This document shows, piece after piece, positions 8,489-20,990 of a stretch of DNA of 64,000 bases (its first letter is position 1; each line of letters begins with the position of its first letter). Location: the NCBI RefSeq assembly GCF_001187535.1, contig NZ_LFIO01000958.1, positions 1-64,000 of the forward strand, written 5' to 3'. This DNA is from Rhizobium ecuadorense. GTDB lineage: Bacteria > Pseudomonadota > Alphaproteobacteria > Rhizobiales > Rhizobiaceae. The translations under genes and the position numbers were made by a program. A model generated the notes under the pieces. The model made no database searches, had not been told where the DNA came from, and saw only the letters and a program-made list of their open reading frames with translations.

Positions 8489-8537
8489 ATGACAGTGCAT
8501 GGATCAGTGATAAAAGCTTGTAACTTCCGATCCGCGA

Positions 8538-10490
<1,953 letters not shown>

Positions 10491-10523
10491 TCAATCCTCC
10501 TCCCCAATGCCGCCTTTATATCA

Positions 10524-10535
10524 TGCTGCATTGCA
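10524..10535 (-). promoter_or_regulatory. TGCTGCATTGCA element in the aacS promoter
   Basis: This 12-base TGC-rich near-palindrome lies 34-45 bases upstream of the aacS start. Similar TGC-rich sites are reported for PhaR-type PHB regulators. The function is inferred. Confidence 0.35.
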
Positions 10536-10582
10536 TTATAAAGTGCGGAACCGCCGGGATTCCAGCCTGCGCATTCGGACGC

Positions 10583-10642
10583 ACGATGCGTCGCTTCAAA
10601 GTGCCGCGGCGTCTTCAGCGCGTCTGAAACGATCGGCGTCAC
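10583..10642. repeat. Degenerate RIME-like element
   Basis: This stretch aligns, at roughly three quarters identity by eye, with 20033-20093. TTCAAAGTG, GCGTC and GCGCGTCTGAAA are shared, while the terminal stem has decayed. It lies between the divergent aacS and asmA-like genes. Confidence 0.5.
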
Positions 10643-10730
10643 TGTGGGGGATTTGCATATGCCGGATATTTCCTATATCCGGCGAAATCAGCGCTTAACG
10701 GGATAACCGGCTGAATTGCCGGCGGAGATC

Positions 10731-12623
10731 ATGAGCACGTCAAGACATCGCAAGTGGCGCAGGAAGATCGGACCCGTTTCGCGCTGGCTGCCGGCCTTTG
10801 CCCGCCTGTCGACGGTGTTCCTGCTGATCGCGCTGGCGCTTTTCGTGGCGCTCCGGGTCACCGCACCCTATCTGATCACCACCGGTTTTGTGCGCTCTGG
10901 CATCGAGGACGCCCTGTCGAAATGGACGGGCTACCATGCCGAAATCAAGGGCAGTCCGGTTCTCGAATTCTGGCCGACGCCGCGCATCACGCTGAACCAG
11001 ATCACCATCCGCCAGCCGCGCGACAGCGGCGACAAGCTGCTCGGCAGCATCGACAGCCTGTCGGCCGATTTCAGCCTCATCGATGCGCTGAGAGGCCGCA
11101 CCAGCTTCCACGAATTCCATCTGGTGCGTCCGAACCTGGCGCTGACGCGCGACGACAAAGGCCTGATCGACTGGAGTTATGCCGGCCTGCTCGCTCGCGC
11201 GATCAGCGGCGTGCGCTATGAAAACGGCGCCGAGGTGCTCGATCCCGATCTCGATGCCGAAATCGGCGCGGTGACGGTCGAAGACGGCACGTTTGCGGTG
11301 ACCGATATCAAGACCGCCAAAACCTATCGTTTCGACAGCGTCACTGCGGATATCGCCTGGCCGAGACTATCCGGCGCGATCTCGGCTGTTATCATCGCCC
11401 GCATCAACGGCGAAGACCTGAAGGTCGATTTCGCCTCGCGCCAGCCGCTGCTCGCCTTTGCCGGCAGGAATGCCGAAACGCGGACGTCGCTCACATCGAA
11501 CCTGCTGACGGCGCACTTCCAGGGAATTGCCAGCATCGCCAGCCTTTCGGCCCTTTCCGGCAACATCACCGCGAGCATTCCCGATATGCCCGCACTTCTC
11601 AAATGGTCGGGCAAATCGATCCCCGGGATCGCAACGCTGAAGAGCGCCTCGCTGGAATCCGACATCATGTCGTCGGGCAACGGGCTGCGCTTCAACAATC
11701 TCAGCCTGTCGCTGAACGAAGCGAGCGCCACGGGGGTGATGGACCTTTTCACCCAACCCGGCAAACGGCCGAAGATCGGCGGCACGCTCGCCTTCGACCA
11801 GATGAACCTCAAGCCGTTCCTCGACGCCTTCGCGCTCAGGCTGGCCGCCGGCGAGGCGGGGGAAATCTCCGCCGGCATCAGCGGGCCGCTGCGGCTGCTC
11901 GATGTCGACGTCAGGCTTTCGGCGCGGCGCGCACAGATGGGTCTGTTCTCGCTCTCCGATGTCGGCGCCAGCATGATCGTCGCCGGCGGCGAAGCGAAAT
12001 TCGACATCGGCGACAGCCGGTTTGAAGGCGGCGAGATGACCGCGCATCTGGAAGCGACCCAGCGCGACTTCGACGGCGGCGGCAAGCTGCAGCTGTCGAT
12101 CAGGGACGCCGACTTCGCAGCCCTTGCCGAGCGCCTGCAGCTGAAGGGACCGCTGCCGCTGGCGACGGGATCGCTCGATCTCGACCTACAGTCGCCGAAG
12201 GCGATCTGGACGACCGGTCTTGCCGACGTTACCGGCAGGCTGCACTTCTGGACAAGGGAAGGCACGATCCCCGGCATCGATGCCGCGGCGCTGAGGACGC
12301 AGGCAGCCGAAAAACCGTTCTTTCCGCTGAGTGCTGCGGCAGGCGGTGCCTTCGCTTTCAACCAGCTGAACCTGCAGGCCGATTTCGCCAACGGTTCCGC
12401 CGAGATGCACGACGCTAAGATCGCCGGCACGGCCGAGACGCTGACGCTTTCCGGCGTCATCACCTATCAGTCGAACGGGCTGGCGCTGTCCGGATCGCTG
12501 GAGTCGACCGATCCGGCCAAGGCGGCGGATCTGCCGCTTCTGCCCTTCTTCATCGGCGGCTCCTGGCCGAACCCGGTGATCTCGCCGGTTCCACTCTTCG
12601 GCACCACGCCCCACGCGCAGTAG
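10731..12623 (+). CDS. AsmA-family inner-membrane protein
   Basis: 630 residues. The ATG at 10731 is preceded by GGCGGAGATC; a TTG five codons earlier is less likely. A basic N-terminus and one transmembrane helix (about residues 20-45) are followed by a large periplasmic part rich in beta strands. That part has the AsmA-type start GYHAEIKGSPVLEFWPTP and a C-terminal AsmA repeat region. AsmA-like proteins belong to the bridge-forming family thought to move phospholipids to the outer membrane. The stop codon is only two bases from the convergent stop of potI, leaving no room for separate terminators. Confidence 0.8.
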   Translation: MSTSRHRKWRRKIGPVSRWLPAFARLSTVFLLIALALFVALRVTAPYLITTGFVRSGIEDALSKWTGYHAEIKGSPVLEFWPTPRITLNQITIRQPRDSGDKLLGSIDSLSADFSLIDALRGRTSFHEFHLVRPNLALTRDDKGLIDWSYAGLLARAISGVRYENGAEVLDPDLDAEIGAVTVEDGTFAVTDIKTAKTYRFDSVTADIAWPRLSGAISAVIIARINGEDLKVDFASRQPLLAFAGRNAETRTSLTSNLLTAHFQGIASIASLSALSGNITASIPDMPALLKWSGKSIPGIATLKSASLESDIMSSGNGLRFNNLSLSLNEASATGVMDLFTQPGKRPKIGGTLAFDQMNLKPFLDAFALRLAAGEAGEISAGISGPLRLLDVDVRLSARRAQMGLFSLSDVGASMIVAGGEAKFDIGDSRFEGGEMTAHLEATQRDFDGGGKLQLSIRDADFAALAERLQLKGPLPLATGSLDLDLQSPKAIWTTGLADVTGRLHFWTREGTIPGIDAAALRTQAAEKPFFPLSAAAGGAFAFNQLNLQADFANGSAEMHDAKIAGTAETLTLSGVITYQSNGLALSGSLESTDPAKAADLPLLPFFIGGSWPNPVISPVPLFGTTPHAQ

Positions 12624-12625
12624 AA

Positions 12626-13444
12626 TTAAGCGCCGGCGGCGGCGGCACGCTCGTCCCGCTGGCGCTGGATTTCGCGACGCTTGGTGACGATCGAGGCGCA
12701 GATGACGCCGACCGCGACGATGCCGATCAGGATCGTGCACACCGCGTTGATCTCAGGCGTTACTCCACGGCGCACTTGGCTGTAGATCTTCATCGGCAGC
12801 GTGGTGGCGCCCGGCCCCGAGGTGAAGCTGGCGATCACCAGATCGTCGAGAGACAGGGTGAAGGCAAGGATCCAGCCTGAGATCACGGCCGGCGCGATGA
12901 TCGGCAGGGTGATCTCGAAAAAGGTGCGCACCGGCGGCGCGCCGAGGTCCTGTGCCGCTTCCTCGATCGACCGATCGAAGCTCAGCAGCCGAGACTGCAC
13001 GACGACGGCGACGAAGCACATGGTCAGCGTCGTATGCGCCAGCATGATCGTCCAGAAACCACGGTCGAAGCCGATCGCGACGAAGAGCAACAGAAGCGAC
13101 AGGCCGGTGATGACGTCAGGCATGACGAGCGGCGCGTAGATCATGCCCGAAAACAGCATGCGGCCGCGAAAGCGGGTGTAGCGCACCAGCGTCAGCGCCG
13201 CCATCGTGCCGAGGATCGTTGCGAGCGTCGCCGACAGCAGGCCGACACGGATCGTCACCCAGGCGGCGTCGAGCAGGCTCTGATTCGACAGCAGCGAGAC
13301 ATACCACTTGGTGGAGAAGCCGCCCCAGACGGTGACGAGCTTCGATTCGTTGAAGGAGAAGATCACCAGAAGCACGATCGGCAGGTAAAGGAAGGCAAAG
13401 CCGAGCGTGACGGAGACGATGTTGAAACGGGTCCATCTCTGCAT
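12626..13444 (-). CDS. potI: Putrescine ABC transporter, permease PotI
   Basis: 272 residues with about six transmembrane helices and the permease loop EEAAQDLGAPPVRTFFEITL, which contacts the ATPase (EAA motif, about residues 165-185). It is the last gene of potF-potG-potH-potI; 3 bases separate it from potH. With PotH it forms the membrane channel for putrescine import driven by PotG. The C-terminal tail is short and rich in Arg and Ala. Confidence 0.9.
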   Translation of the reverse strand: MQRWTRFNIVSVTLGFAFLYLPIVLLVIFSFNESKLVTVWGGFSTKWYVSLLSNQSLLDAAWVTIRVGLLSATLATILGTMAALTLVRYTRFRGRMLFSGMIYAPLVMPDVITGLSLLLLFVAIGFDRGFWTIMLAHTTLTMCFVAVVVQSRLLSFDRSIEEAAQDLGAPPVRTFFEITLPIIAPAVISGWILAFTLSLDDLVIASFTSGPGATTLPMKIYSQVRRGVTPEINAVCTILIGIVAVGVICASIVTKRREIQRQRDERAAAAGA

Positions 13445-13447
13445 GAC

Positions 13448-14359
13448 TTACTTCCCCCGCTCTTCGGCCTTGGCCTGTGCGTTCTGGAAGAAGACGATCG
13501 GGATCACCAGGATCATCAGCAGGATCGTTGCCACCGCCGAGGAGACCGGCCAGTCGCTGTTGGCGTTGAACTCGTTCCAGAGCGTCTTGCCGATCATCAG
13601 CGTCTGCGAACCGCCGAGCAGGTCGGGAATGACGAATTCACCGACGGCGGGAATGAAGACCAGCATGCAGCCGGCCACCACACCGGGGATCGACAGCGGA
13701 AAGGTGACGCGCCAGAAGGCCCGGATCGGCGTGCAGCCGAGATCCTGGGCCGCCTCGATCAGCGTGCCGTCCATCTTTTCCAGCGCCGAATAGAGCGGCA
13801 GCACCATGAAGGGCAGATAGGAATAGACGATGCCGATATAGACGGCGGTATTGGTGTTGAGGATGATCAACGGGCTGTCGATGATGTGCAGCGACTGGAG
13901 AAGCTGGTTGAGAAGCCCTTCCGGTTTCAGGATGGCGATCCAGGAATAGACGCGGATCAGGAAACTCGTCCAGAACGGCAGGATGACCAGCATCACCAGC
14001 GCCGGGCGGATGGTGCGCGGCGCCTGCGCCATGCCATAGGCGATCGGATAGGCGATCAGCAGCATCAAGAAGGTCGAAATCGCCGCGATGGTAACGCTCG
14101 ACAGATAGGCGTTGAAGTAGAGCGGGTCGTCCGTGAGGTAGCCGTAATTGTCGAAGGAGAAGGTCGCAACCTTGCCCCAGAAACCGCTCCAGCCGTCGGC
14201 AGAGGAGAAGACCGGTTCATAAGGCGGCATGGCAATCGCCTTCGTCGACAGCGAGATGCGCAAGACGATGAAGAACGGCGCCAGGAAGAAGAGCAGCAGC
14301 CAGGCATAAGGGATGGTGATGACGAGCCGATTGTAGAGGCCGGAGGTGAGCTTGCCCAT
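13448..14359 (-). CDS. potH: Putrescine ABC transporter, permease PotH
   Basis: 303 residues with six predicted transmembrane helices. The EAA loop IEAAQDLGCTPIRAFWRVTF lies near residues 200-220. A large loop follows the first helix (about 45-85), as in PotH/PotB permeases. The ribosome binding site AGGATTGAG lies in the end of potG, and the gap to that gene is 4 bases, so the two are translationally close. It pairs with PotI. Confidence 0.9.
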   Translation of the reverse strand: MGKLTSGLYNRLVITIPYAWLLLFFLAPFFIVLRISLSTKAIAMPPYEPVFSSADGWSGFWGKVATFSFDNYGYLTDDPLYFNAYLSSVTIAAISTFLMLLIAYPIAYGMAQAPRTIRPALVMLVILPFWTSFLIRVYSWIAILKPEGLLNQLLQSLHIIDSPLIILNTNTAVYIGIVYSYLPFMVLPLYSALEKMDGTLIEAAQDLGCTPIRAFWRVTFPLSIPGVVAGCMLVFIPAVGEFVIPDLLGGSQTLMIGKTLWNEFNANSDWPVSSAVATILLMILVIPIVFFQNAQAKAEERGK

Positions 14360-14363
14360 GATC

Positions 14364-15506
14364 TCAATCCTTCAGCAGAACGCCGGCATTCTCGTCGAAC
14401 GAGATCCAGACGTCCTGGTCGTAGGTGAAGGGATCGTCGACGGAGCGCTGCGCATTGAGGGACGAGGCCTTGACGACCTTGCCGCTCTGCAATTTCACAT
14501 GGAAGACGGTCATGTCGCCGAGATAGGCGATGTCCCAGAGTTCGCCGGTGGCGGCGTTGACCGAAGCGTTGGCCGGCGGCTGGCGGGTGACCCGCATCTT
14601 TTCCGGCCGGATGGCGAAGCCGACGGCGCTGCCGGCCGGTGGCGTCTCAGCAGCGGCAACACGGACGCTGAAGCCGCTGTCGACTGATATCTCGACGGTG
14701 CCGTTGCCCGATGAGGCGACCTTGCCGTCGAAGATGTTCACATCGCCGATGAAATCCGCGACGAAGCGGGAATTCGGCGCCTCGTAGATCTCCGCCGGTG
14801 TGGCCACCTGCACGACCTTGCCGTGGCTCATGACGGCGATGCGGTCGGCCATGGTCATCGCCTCTTCCTGGTCGTGGGTGACGACGACGAAGGTGAGGCC
14901 GAGGCTCTGCTGCAGGTCCATCAGCTCGAACTGGGTTTCCTCGCGCAGCTTCTTATCGAGCGCGCCGAGCGGTTCGTCGAGCAGCAGCACCTTCGGGCGC
15001 TTGGCGAGCGAGCGGGCGAGCGCCACGCGCTGGCGCTGGCCGCCGGAGAGCTGGTTCGGCTTGCGCGAGGCGAACTGCTCGAGCTTGACGAGCTTCAGCA
15101 TCTGCGCGACGCGGTCGGTCATCTCATCCTGCGCCATACCGTCCTGCTTCAGGCCGAAGGCGATATTCTTCTCGACCGTCATGTGCGGGAAAAGCGCATA
15201 GGACTGGAACATCATATTGACCGGCCGCTTGTAGGGCGGCGTGCCGGCCATATCGGTGCCGTCGAGCACGATCTCGCCCGAGGTCGGCTGCTCGAAGCCG
15301 GCGAGCATGCGCAGCAGCGTGGACTTGCCGCAGCCCGAAGCACCGAGCAGCGCGAAGAACTCGCGGTGATAGATATTCAGCGACAGATCGTCGACGGCGG
15401 TAAAATCGCCGAAACGCTTGGTGACATTCCTGAAGGCAATGAAGGGTTTTGCAGAGGGATCGGTCCAGGGCGCGAAAGCGCGGCGGATATTGCCGAGAGA
15501 CTTCAT
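14364..15506 (-). CDS. potG: Putrescine ABC transporter, ATP-binding protein PotG
   Basis: 380 residues. Walker A is GASGCGKST (near residues 55-63), the signature is LSGGQRQRV, Walker B is VLLLDEPLGALD, and the switch His is in VVTHDQEEAM. The C-terminal 120 residues form the TOBE regulatory domain typical of the PotA/PotG group. It powers the PotH/PotI channel. It lies downstream of potF after a 90-base gap that contains a hairpin. Confidence 0.92.
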   Translation of the reverse strand: MKSLGNIRRAFAPWTDPSAKPFIAFRNVTKRFGDFTAVDDLSLNIYHREFFALLGASGCGKSTLLRMLAGFEQPTSGEIVLDGTDMAGTPPYKRPVNMMFQSYALFPHMTVEKNIAFGLKQDGMAQDEMTDRVAQMLKLVKLEQFASRKPNQLSGGQRQRVALARSLAKRPKVLLLDEPLGALDKKLREETQFELMDLQQSLGLTFVVVTHDQEEAMTMADRIAVMSHGKVVQVATPAEIYEAPNSRFVADFIGDVNIFDGKVASSGNGTVEISVDSGFSVRVAAAETPPAGSAVGFAIRPEKMRVTRQPPANASVNAATGELWDIAYLGDMTVFHVKLQSGKVVKASSLNAQRSVDDPFTYDQDVWISFDENAGVLLKD

Positions 15507-15562
15507 ATTATTCCCCGAAATACAACGGTTTTTCCGGCCTCCACCCGGGCCGGTAATTGAAA

Positions 15563-15586
15563 GGCCCGGACGTTTCCGCCCGGGCC
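15563..15586 (-). terminator. Intercistronic hairpin between potF and potG
   Basis: GGCCCGG and CCGGGCC form a 7-bp GC stem with a 10-base loop, 11 bases after the potF stop. There is no T run. It probably stabilises the potF message or attenuates readthrough, so that the binding protein is made in excess over the membrane subunits. Confidence 0.5.
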
Positions 15587-15596
15587 CAAGACTGCA

Positions 15597-16694
15597 TTAC
15601 TGGCCGGTGACGACCTTCGTCCACAGGCGCGTCCCCAGACGCTGCGTTTTCGGATCCCAGGGCTTGACCGTGAAGAGGTTCTTCATCACGGCCTCTGTGG
15701 GATAGACGGCCGGGTCTTCCAGAATGTCCTTGCTGACGAACTGCTGCGAGGCCTTGTTGCCGTTGGCATAGAAGGTGTGGTCGCTGGCCTTGGCGATGAC
15801 CTCAGGCTTCATCATGTAGTTCAGGAATTCGTGGGCTTCGGCGACGTGGGGCGCATCAGCGGGAATGGCCATCATGTCGAACCACATCTGGGCGCCCTGC
15901 GGGGGAACCGAATAATTGACCTCGACGCCGTTCTTGGCTTCGGCAGCACGGTCACGCGCCTGCAGCATGTCGCCGGAATAGCCGAAGGCGATGCAGATGT
16001 CGCCGTTGGCAAGCGCATTGATATATTCGGAGGAATGGAACTTGCGGACATAGGGGCGCATAGCCGTCAGCAGCTCTTCGGCCTTCTTGAAATCCTCAGC
16101 CTTGGTGGAGTTCGGGTCGAGGCCGAGATAACGAAACGCCGTGGTGATGACGTCCTTCGGCGTGTCGAGCACGTAGATGCCGCAATCCTTGAACTTTGCG
16201 GCGACCTTCGGATCGAAGATCACTTCGAGACCGGGCTTGGCATCGGGACCGAGGATCTCGGCGACCTTCTTGACATTGTAGCCGATGCCGTCGGTGCCCC
16301 ACATGTAATCGACCGCGTGTTCGTTGCCCGGGTCGTATTCGGCGGTGCGCTGCTGGATCACATCCCACATGTTGGAAAGGTTCGGCAGTTTCGACTTGTC
16401 GAGCTTCTGGAAGACGCCGGCCTGGATCTGGCGCTGCAGGAAGTCGGCCGTGGGAACGACGACGTCATAGCCCGTGCCGCCGGCAAGCAGCTTGGTTTCC
16501 ACGGTCTCGTTGGAATCAAAGGTGTCGTAGACGACCTTGATGCCGGTTTCCTTGGTGAAATCGGCAAGGATGCTGTCGTCGATATAATCCGACCAGTTAT
16601 AGACGTTGACGACGCGCTCCTGGGCAAAGGCCGGCGCGGCGGCAAGGAGCGCGGCAACGGCGGCAGCCGTCACGCTTGGAATGATTGACCTCAT
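15597..16694 (-). CDS. potF: Putrescine-binding periplasmic protein PotF
   Basis: 365 residues from the ATG at 16694, which is preceded by CAGGAGAAGTC. An upstream in-frame extension is unlikely because the signal peptide begins here: MRSIIPSVTAAAVAALLAAAP, with a cleavage site after AFA. The mature start VVNVYNWSDYIDDSIL and the pocket segment WGTDGIGYNV are characteristic of PotD/PotF polyamine receptors. It delivers putrescine to PotGHI. Genes for gamma-glutamyl-putrescine breakdown lie 11 kb away (27.8-30.5 kb), so uptake and use may be linked. Confidence 0.92.
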   Translation of the reverse strand: MRSIIPSVTAAAVAALLAAAPAFAQERVVNVYNWSDYIDDSILADFTKETGIKVVYDTFDSNETVETKLLAGGTGYDVVVPTADFLQRQIQAGVFQKLDKSKLPNLSNMWDVIQQRTAEYDPGNEHAVDYMWGTDGIGYNVKKVAEILGPDAKPGLEVIFDPKVAAKFKDCGIYVLDTPKDVITTAFRYLGLDPNSTKAEDFKKAEELLTAMRPYVRKFHSSEYINALANGDICIAFGYSGDMLQARDRAAEAKNGVEVNYSVPPQGAQMWFDMMAIPADAPHVAEAHEFLNYMMKPEVIAKASDHTFYANGNKASQQFVSKDILEDPAVYPTEAVMKNLFTVKPWDPKTQRLGTRLWTKVVTGQ

Positions 16695-16820
16695 GACTTC
16701 TCCTGTTTGTTCAAAGAGCCCGCACCCCCGGACGTCTTTTCCCTCTGGTTTTGCATGCAGACTAAGAAGGAATTTCACAGCCCACAAGCGCAAAATCCTG
16801 CGCCTTCAATGATTTCACAA

Positions 16821-18230
16821 TCACTGGAAATCGAAGGCGCTGAGCCCCGCCACCATCTCGTCGAGCCCGAGCGGCCGCGTCACCGGCGGCTCGGCGCGGG
16901 AAAGGCAGCCGCGCCGCTCGCAGAGGCGACAGGCCGGGCCGATCGCGACCGGCTCGAGCGCCGTCGCCTGGCCATAGACCAGGCTGTCTGCATGAGCGGC
17001 GTCGCAGCCGATCAGGATCGCGGTGCGCCTTATCCTTTCGCCGAATTCGACGCTCGGCCCCTCCAGCGTGCGGGCGACCGTCAGGAAGGAGGCGCCATCC
17101 GGCATGACCACCGTTTCGGCGAGGATCTGGCCCGGCTGTAGGAAGGCGGCGTGGAGATTAAGCTTCGGACAGCCGCCGCCGAAGCGGGCCTGCGGAAAAC
17201 CCTGGGCGCCTGCCCGGCGCAACCGGTGGCCCGCGGCATCGATCTCGATCAGGAAGAAGGGAATGGCGGCCGCACCCGGGCGCTGCAGCATCGTCAGGCG
17301 GGCGGCGGCATGGCCGAAGGAGACGCCGAAGCGCGCCCTGAGAATATCGATATCGTAGCGTGTCGCCTTTGCCGCCGACAGGAAGGCCTCATAGGGCATG
17401 GCGAGCGCCAGGGCCGCGATGCGGGCAAGCTCGAAGCGGGCGATGCGGCGCGCTTCGGCCGAAGAGAGCGCGAGATCGTCGAGCTCGGCATCGATGGCCG
17501 GCAGCAAAGCGAGGGTCGCCGCCTCGACTGATATCTCGTGCGCGCGGTCAGCCGGCGACAGGCGCTCCGAGATGAAAAGCCGCATAGAATGACGATCGAA
17601 GCGGCGGCGCAGATCCGGCATGACGTGCACCGGCAGCACCCGCACCGCGATGCCACGCTCGGCGCGCAGCCAGTCCTTCAGCCCGGCGGCAAGATCGAGG
17701 CCGCCGGGAAGTGTCGCGGCAAAGGTCTCCGCCGCCGTCTCTATCCGTGCGAAATAGGCAGACCGGCGTTCCAGCGCCTCGCGCACCTCGTCGAGCGGCA
17801 AGCGGCCGGCGGCGACGGGCGCATGGCCCTCGGCGGCCATCAACGCCGTCAGATCGGACAGCCGTGCCGCCTGCTCGCGATAGGCGCGGTAGAGCTTGAT
17901 CATGCCGCTTGCGGCATTGGGCGCGGCCTCGGCCACCTCGACCAGTTCCTGGTCGCCGGGCAATTCGCCTGATAGCAGCGGATCGGCAAAGACCTCCTTG
18001 AGCTGGCCGAGACTGCCGCCGGTCTGCCCGCGCAACTCCTCCAGATCGACCCGGTAGACGGCCGCGAGCTTCAACAGGAGCTGCACCGTCAGCGGCCGCT
18101 GGTTGCGCTCGATCAGGTTCAGGTAGGAGGGCGATATTTCAAGCGCCTCGGCCATGGCGGTCTGCGTCAGCGCCAGCGCATTGCGGATGCGCCGCAGTTT
18201 CGGGCCTGCGAATATCTTCCGTTCCGCCAT
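16821..18230 (-). CDS. ScfR-type transcriptional regulator (short-chain acyl-CoA regulator; RamB/PccR family)
   Basis: 469 residues. An XRE-type helix-turn-helix occupies about residues 8-65 (LTQTAMAEALEISPSYLNLI). A degenerate ImmA/IrrE-like middle region follows, where no HExxH metal site is visible. The C-terminal ScfR domain contains the cysteine cluster CRLCERRGC near residue 440. Members such as RamB and PccR control the glyoxylate bypass or propionyl-CoA genes in response to acyl-CoAs. The gene is divergent from isocitrate lyase with 191 bases between them, so control of aceA is the most likely role. Whether it activates or represses cannot be read from the sequence. Confidence 0.85.
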   Translation of the reverse strand: MAERKIFAGPKLRRIRNALALTQTAMAEALEISPSYLNLIERNQRPLTVQLLLKLAAVYRVDLEELRGQTGGSLGQLKEVFADPLLSGELPGDQELVEVAEAAPNAASGMIKLYRAYREQAARLSDLTALMAAEGHAPVAAGRLPLDEVREALERRSAYFARIETAAETFAATLPGGLDLAAGLKDWLRAERGIAVRVLPVHVMPDLRRRFDRHSMRLFISERLSPADRAHEISVEAATLALLPAIDAELDDLALSSAEARRIARFELARIAALALAMPYEAFLSAAKATRYDIDILRARFGVSFGHAAARLTMLQRPGAAAIPFFLIEIDAAGHRLRRAGAQGFPQARFGGGCPKLNLHAAFLQPGQILAETVVMPDGASFLTVARTLEGPSVEFGERIRRTAILIGCDAAHADSLVYGQATALEPVAIGPACRLCERRGCLSRAEPPVTRPLGLDEMVAGLSAFDFQ

Positions 18231-18263
18231 GTCACACCCTTTGACAAGTCAGCGGCGCCGATC

Positions 18264-18281
18264 TTTACAAAATTTTACAAA
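18264..18281. promoter_or_regulatory. Direct repeat TTTACAAA in the regulator-aceA intergenic region
   Basis: Two copies of TTTACAAA (18264-18271 and 18274-18281) start 10 bases apart, one helical turn. They lie 34-51 bases upstream of the regulator start and about 140 bases before aceA. They resemble the TTTGCAAA-type boxes reported for RamB/PccR relatives, so they are a candidate operator. Confidence 0.45.
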
Positions 18282-18421
18282 TTCACAGCGCCATTCTGTC
18301 AATCCTCGTCATCTTAACCTCTTTCCGGCCAGCAAATCAAAGGTTTTTCTGGTCATTCGGCGCGACATTGTCAATCTTGTCATCAACACCCTGACAGAGT
18401 CTTTTAGTGAGGAGATCAAGC

Positions 18422-19711
<1,290 letters not shown>

Positions 19712-19732
19712 CCCAAAGAGGAGGAGAAGATC

Positions 19733-19969
19733 ATGGCATCCATTTCACGCGTCCGGGAACGGGCCGAAGAGCAATCGACCAGCATGAGCGAGGATCAGCA
19801 GACGACGATCCGCATGCTCGCCAACGACCTGCACCGGCTGAACCAATCAGTCATGAAGGCGGTCGAGGCCGGCGTCTCGGTCGAGCTGGTGCGCTCGGCC
19901 CGCCATCACGGCGGCGACGGCAACTGGGGCGACCTGCTGATCCCCGTCGTCGTCACCAACCAGCATTGA
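19733..19969 (+). CDS. Small conserved-looking protein downstream of aceA
   Basis: 78 residues. It begins 21 bases after aceA behind a very strong site (AGAGGAGGAGAAGATC), so it is probably co-transcribed. The middle is helical and mildly charged (TTIRMLANDLHRLNQSVMKA), and the C-terminus reads GNWGDLLIPVVVTNQH. No signal peptide, membrane segment or known motif is seen. Function unknown; its position suggests a role tied to the glyoxylate bypass or only co-regulation with it. Confidence 0.7.
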   Translation: MASISRVRERAEEQSTSMSEDQQTTIRMLANDLHRLNQSVMKAVEAGVSVELVRSARHHGGDGNWGDLLIPVVVTNQH

Positions 19970-19989
19970 AGAGAAGGCCCGCGCATCCC

Positions 19990-20095
19990 ACTGCATAATT
20001 CCTTAAATCGGAATCGATTTAACGATTAAATTATGCAGCAATTCAAAGTGTTACAGCGTCCTTTGCGCGTCTGAAAAGACGCGCGGCGCTGTAAG
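19990..20095. repeat. Full-length RIME-like intergenic mosaic element
   Basis: The left half is an inverted repeat bounded by TGCATAATT (19992-20000) and AATTATGCA (20029-20037). The right half ends in a GCGCGTCT-GAAA-AGACGCGC hairpin. Shorter or degenerate copies occur at 8372-8412 and 10583-10642. The element fills the gap between the convergent aceA unit and the LysR gene and may also terminate transcription. Confidence 0.8.
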
Positions 20096-20120
20096 AGATG
20101 CGCGGGCGCTTCACTAAACG

Positions 20121-20990
20121 TCAGCCGCGGCTCGGCCGTTTTCCGGCGAAGAGATCGGCATAACTTCGGATCAGCCTGGTCATGCGGTCGGCGACCGTGC
20201 GGATCTCCGGGCGATGACGGTCCTCGGCATTCATGACGATCCATTGCGCATGGCGCAATTCCGGCAGCTCGCCGCCCAGCCGTTGCAAATCGGGATGGAG
20301 ATCGCCGACGAAACAGGGAAGCACAGCCTTGCCGGCACCGGCGCGCACCAGATCCGGCAGCGACCGCGGCCGGTTGACGCTGGCGACGATTGCGGCGGCC
20401 GCATGGGCGTGCGGCCAGCGCAGATAGGCCGATATCGCCTCCTCCTCGGCAACCGCAATCCAGCGTTCATCCGTCTCGGCGGCGTTGCGTCTGATATAGA
20501 CGGCATAGGCGACCTCGCCGAGCCGACGGGCGGCAAGATTGGCCTCTTCAGGCTCGAAGGCGCGAATGCCGATATCGCTCTCGCGATAGGCCAGGCTCGC
20601 CCGCGCCTCGCCGATGGTCAGCGAAATGGCAAAGCCATCGCCCGGCATGCGGATGGCGGCGAAATTCTCCGTCAGCAGCCAGGCGAGCCAGGTGCCGGCG
20701 GTAATCCTGACGGTCGTGCCCCCCTCGCCCGATTGCCGCCACGCCTCCACCTTGCGGGCGGCGGCCTCCATTTCCTGCAGATGATCGAGCAGCGCCTGGC
20801 CGTCCTGGGTCAGGCGATAGCCGGTCTGGCTGCGCGAAAACAGCGCGCGGCCGACCTCCTGTTCGAGATCGAGCATGCGCCGACCGACGGTCGCGGGGCT
20901 GAGTCCGCTTGCCGTACTTGCCCCCGTCAGGCCGCCGAGCCGGGCGACCTGCAGGAAAAGCTGGTAGGAATCCCAATTCGCGTTTTTCAT
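20121..20990 (-). CDS. LysR-family transcriptional regulator
   Basis: 289 residues. The N-terminal winged helix-turn-helix reads YQLFLQVARLGGLTGAS and SPATVGRRMLDLEQEVG, followed by the usual FSRSQTGYRLTQDG wing. The rest is a LysR-type effector domain. The ATG at 20990 has no good ribosome binding site: the nearest AGAGGA is over 20 bases away and precedes an out-of-frame ATG at 21003. The start codon sits inside a perfect 20-bp palindrome, suggesting autoregulation. A small gene lies divergently. Target genes and effector are unknown. Confidence 0.88.
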   Translation of the reverse strand: MKNANWDSYQLFLQVARLGGLTGASTASGLSPATVGRRMLDLEQEVGRALFSRSQTGYRLTQDGQALLDHLQEMEAAARKVEAWRQSGEGGTTVRITAGTWLAWLLTENFAAIRMPGDGFAISLTIGEARASLAYRESDIGIRAFEPEEANLAARRLGEVAYAVYIRRNAAETDERWIAVAEEEAISAYLRWPHAHAAAAIVASVNRPRSLPDLVRAGAGKAVLPCFVGDLHPDLQRLGGELPELRHAQWIVMNAEDRHRPEIRTVADRMTRLIRSYADLFAGKRPSRG

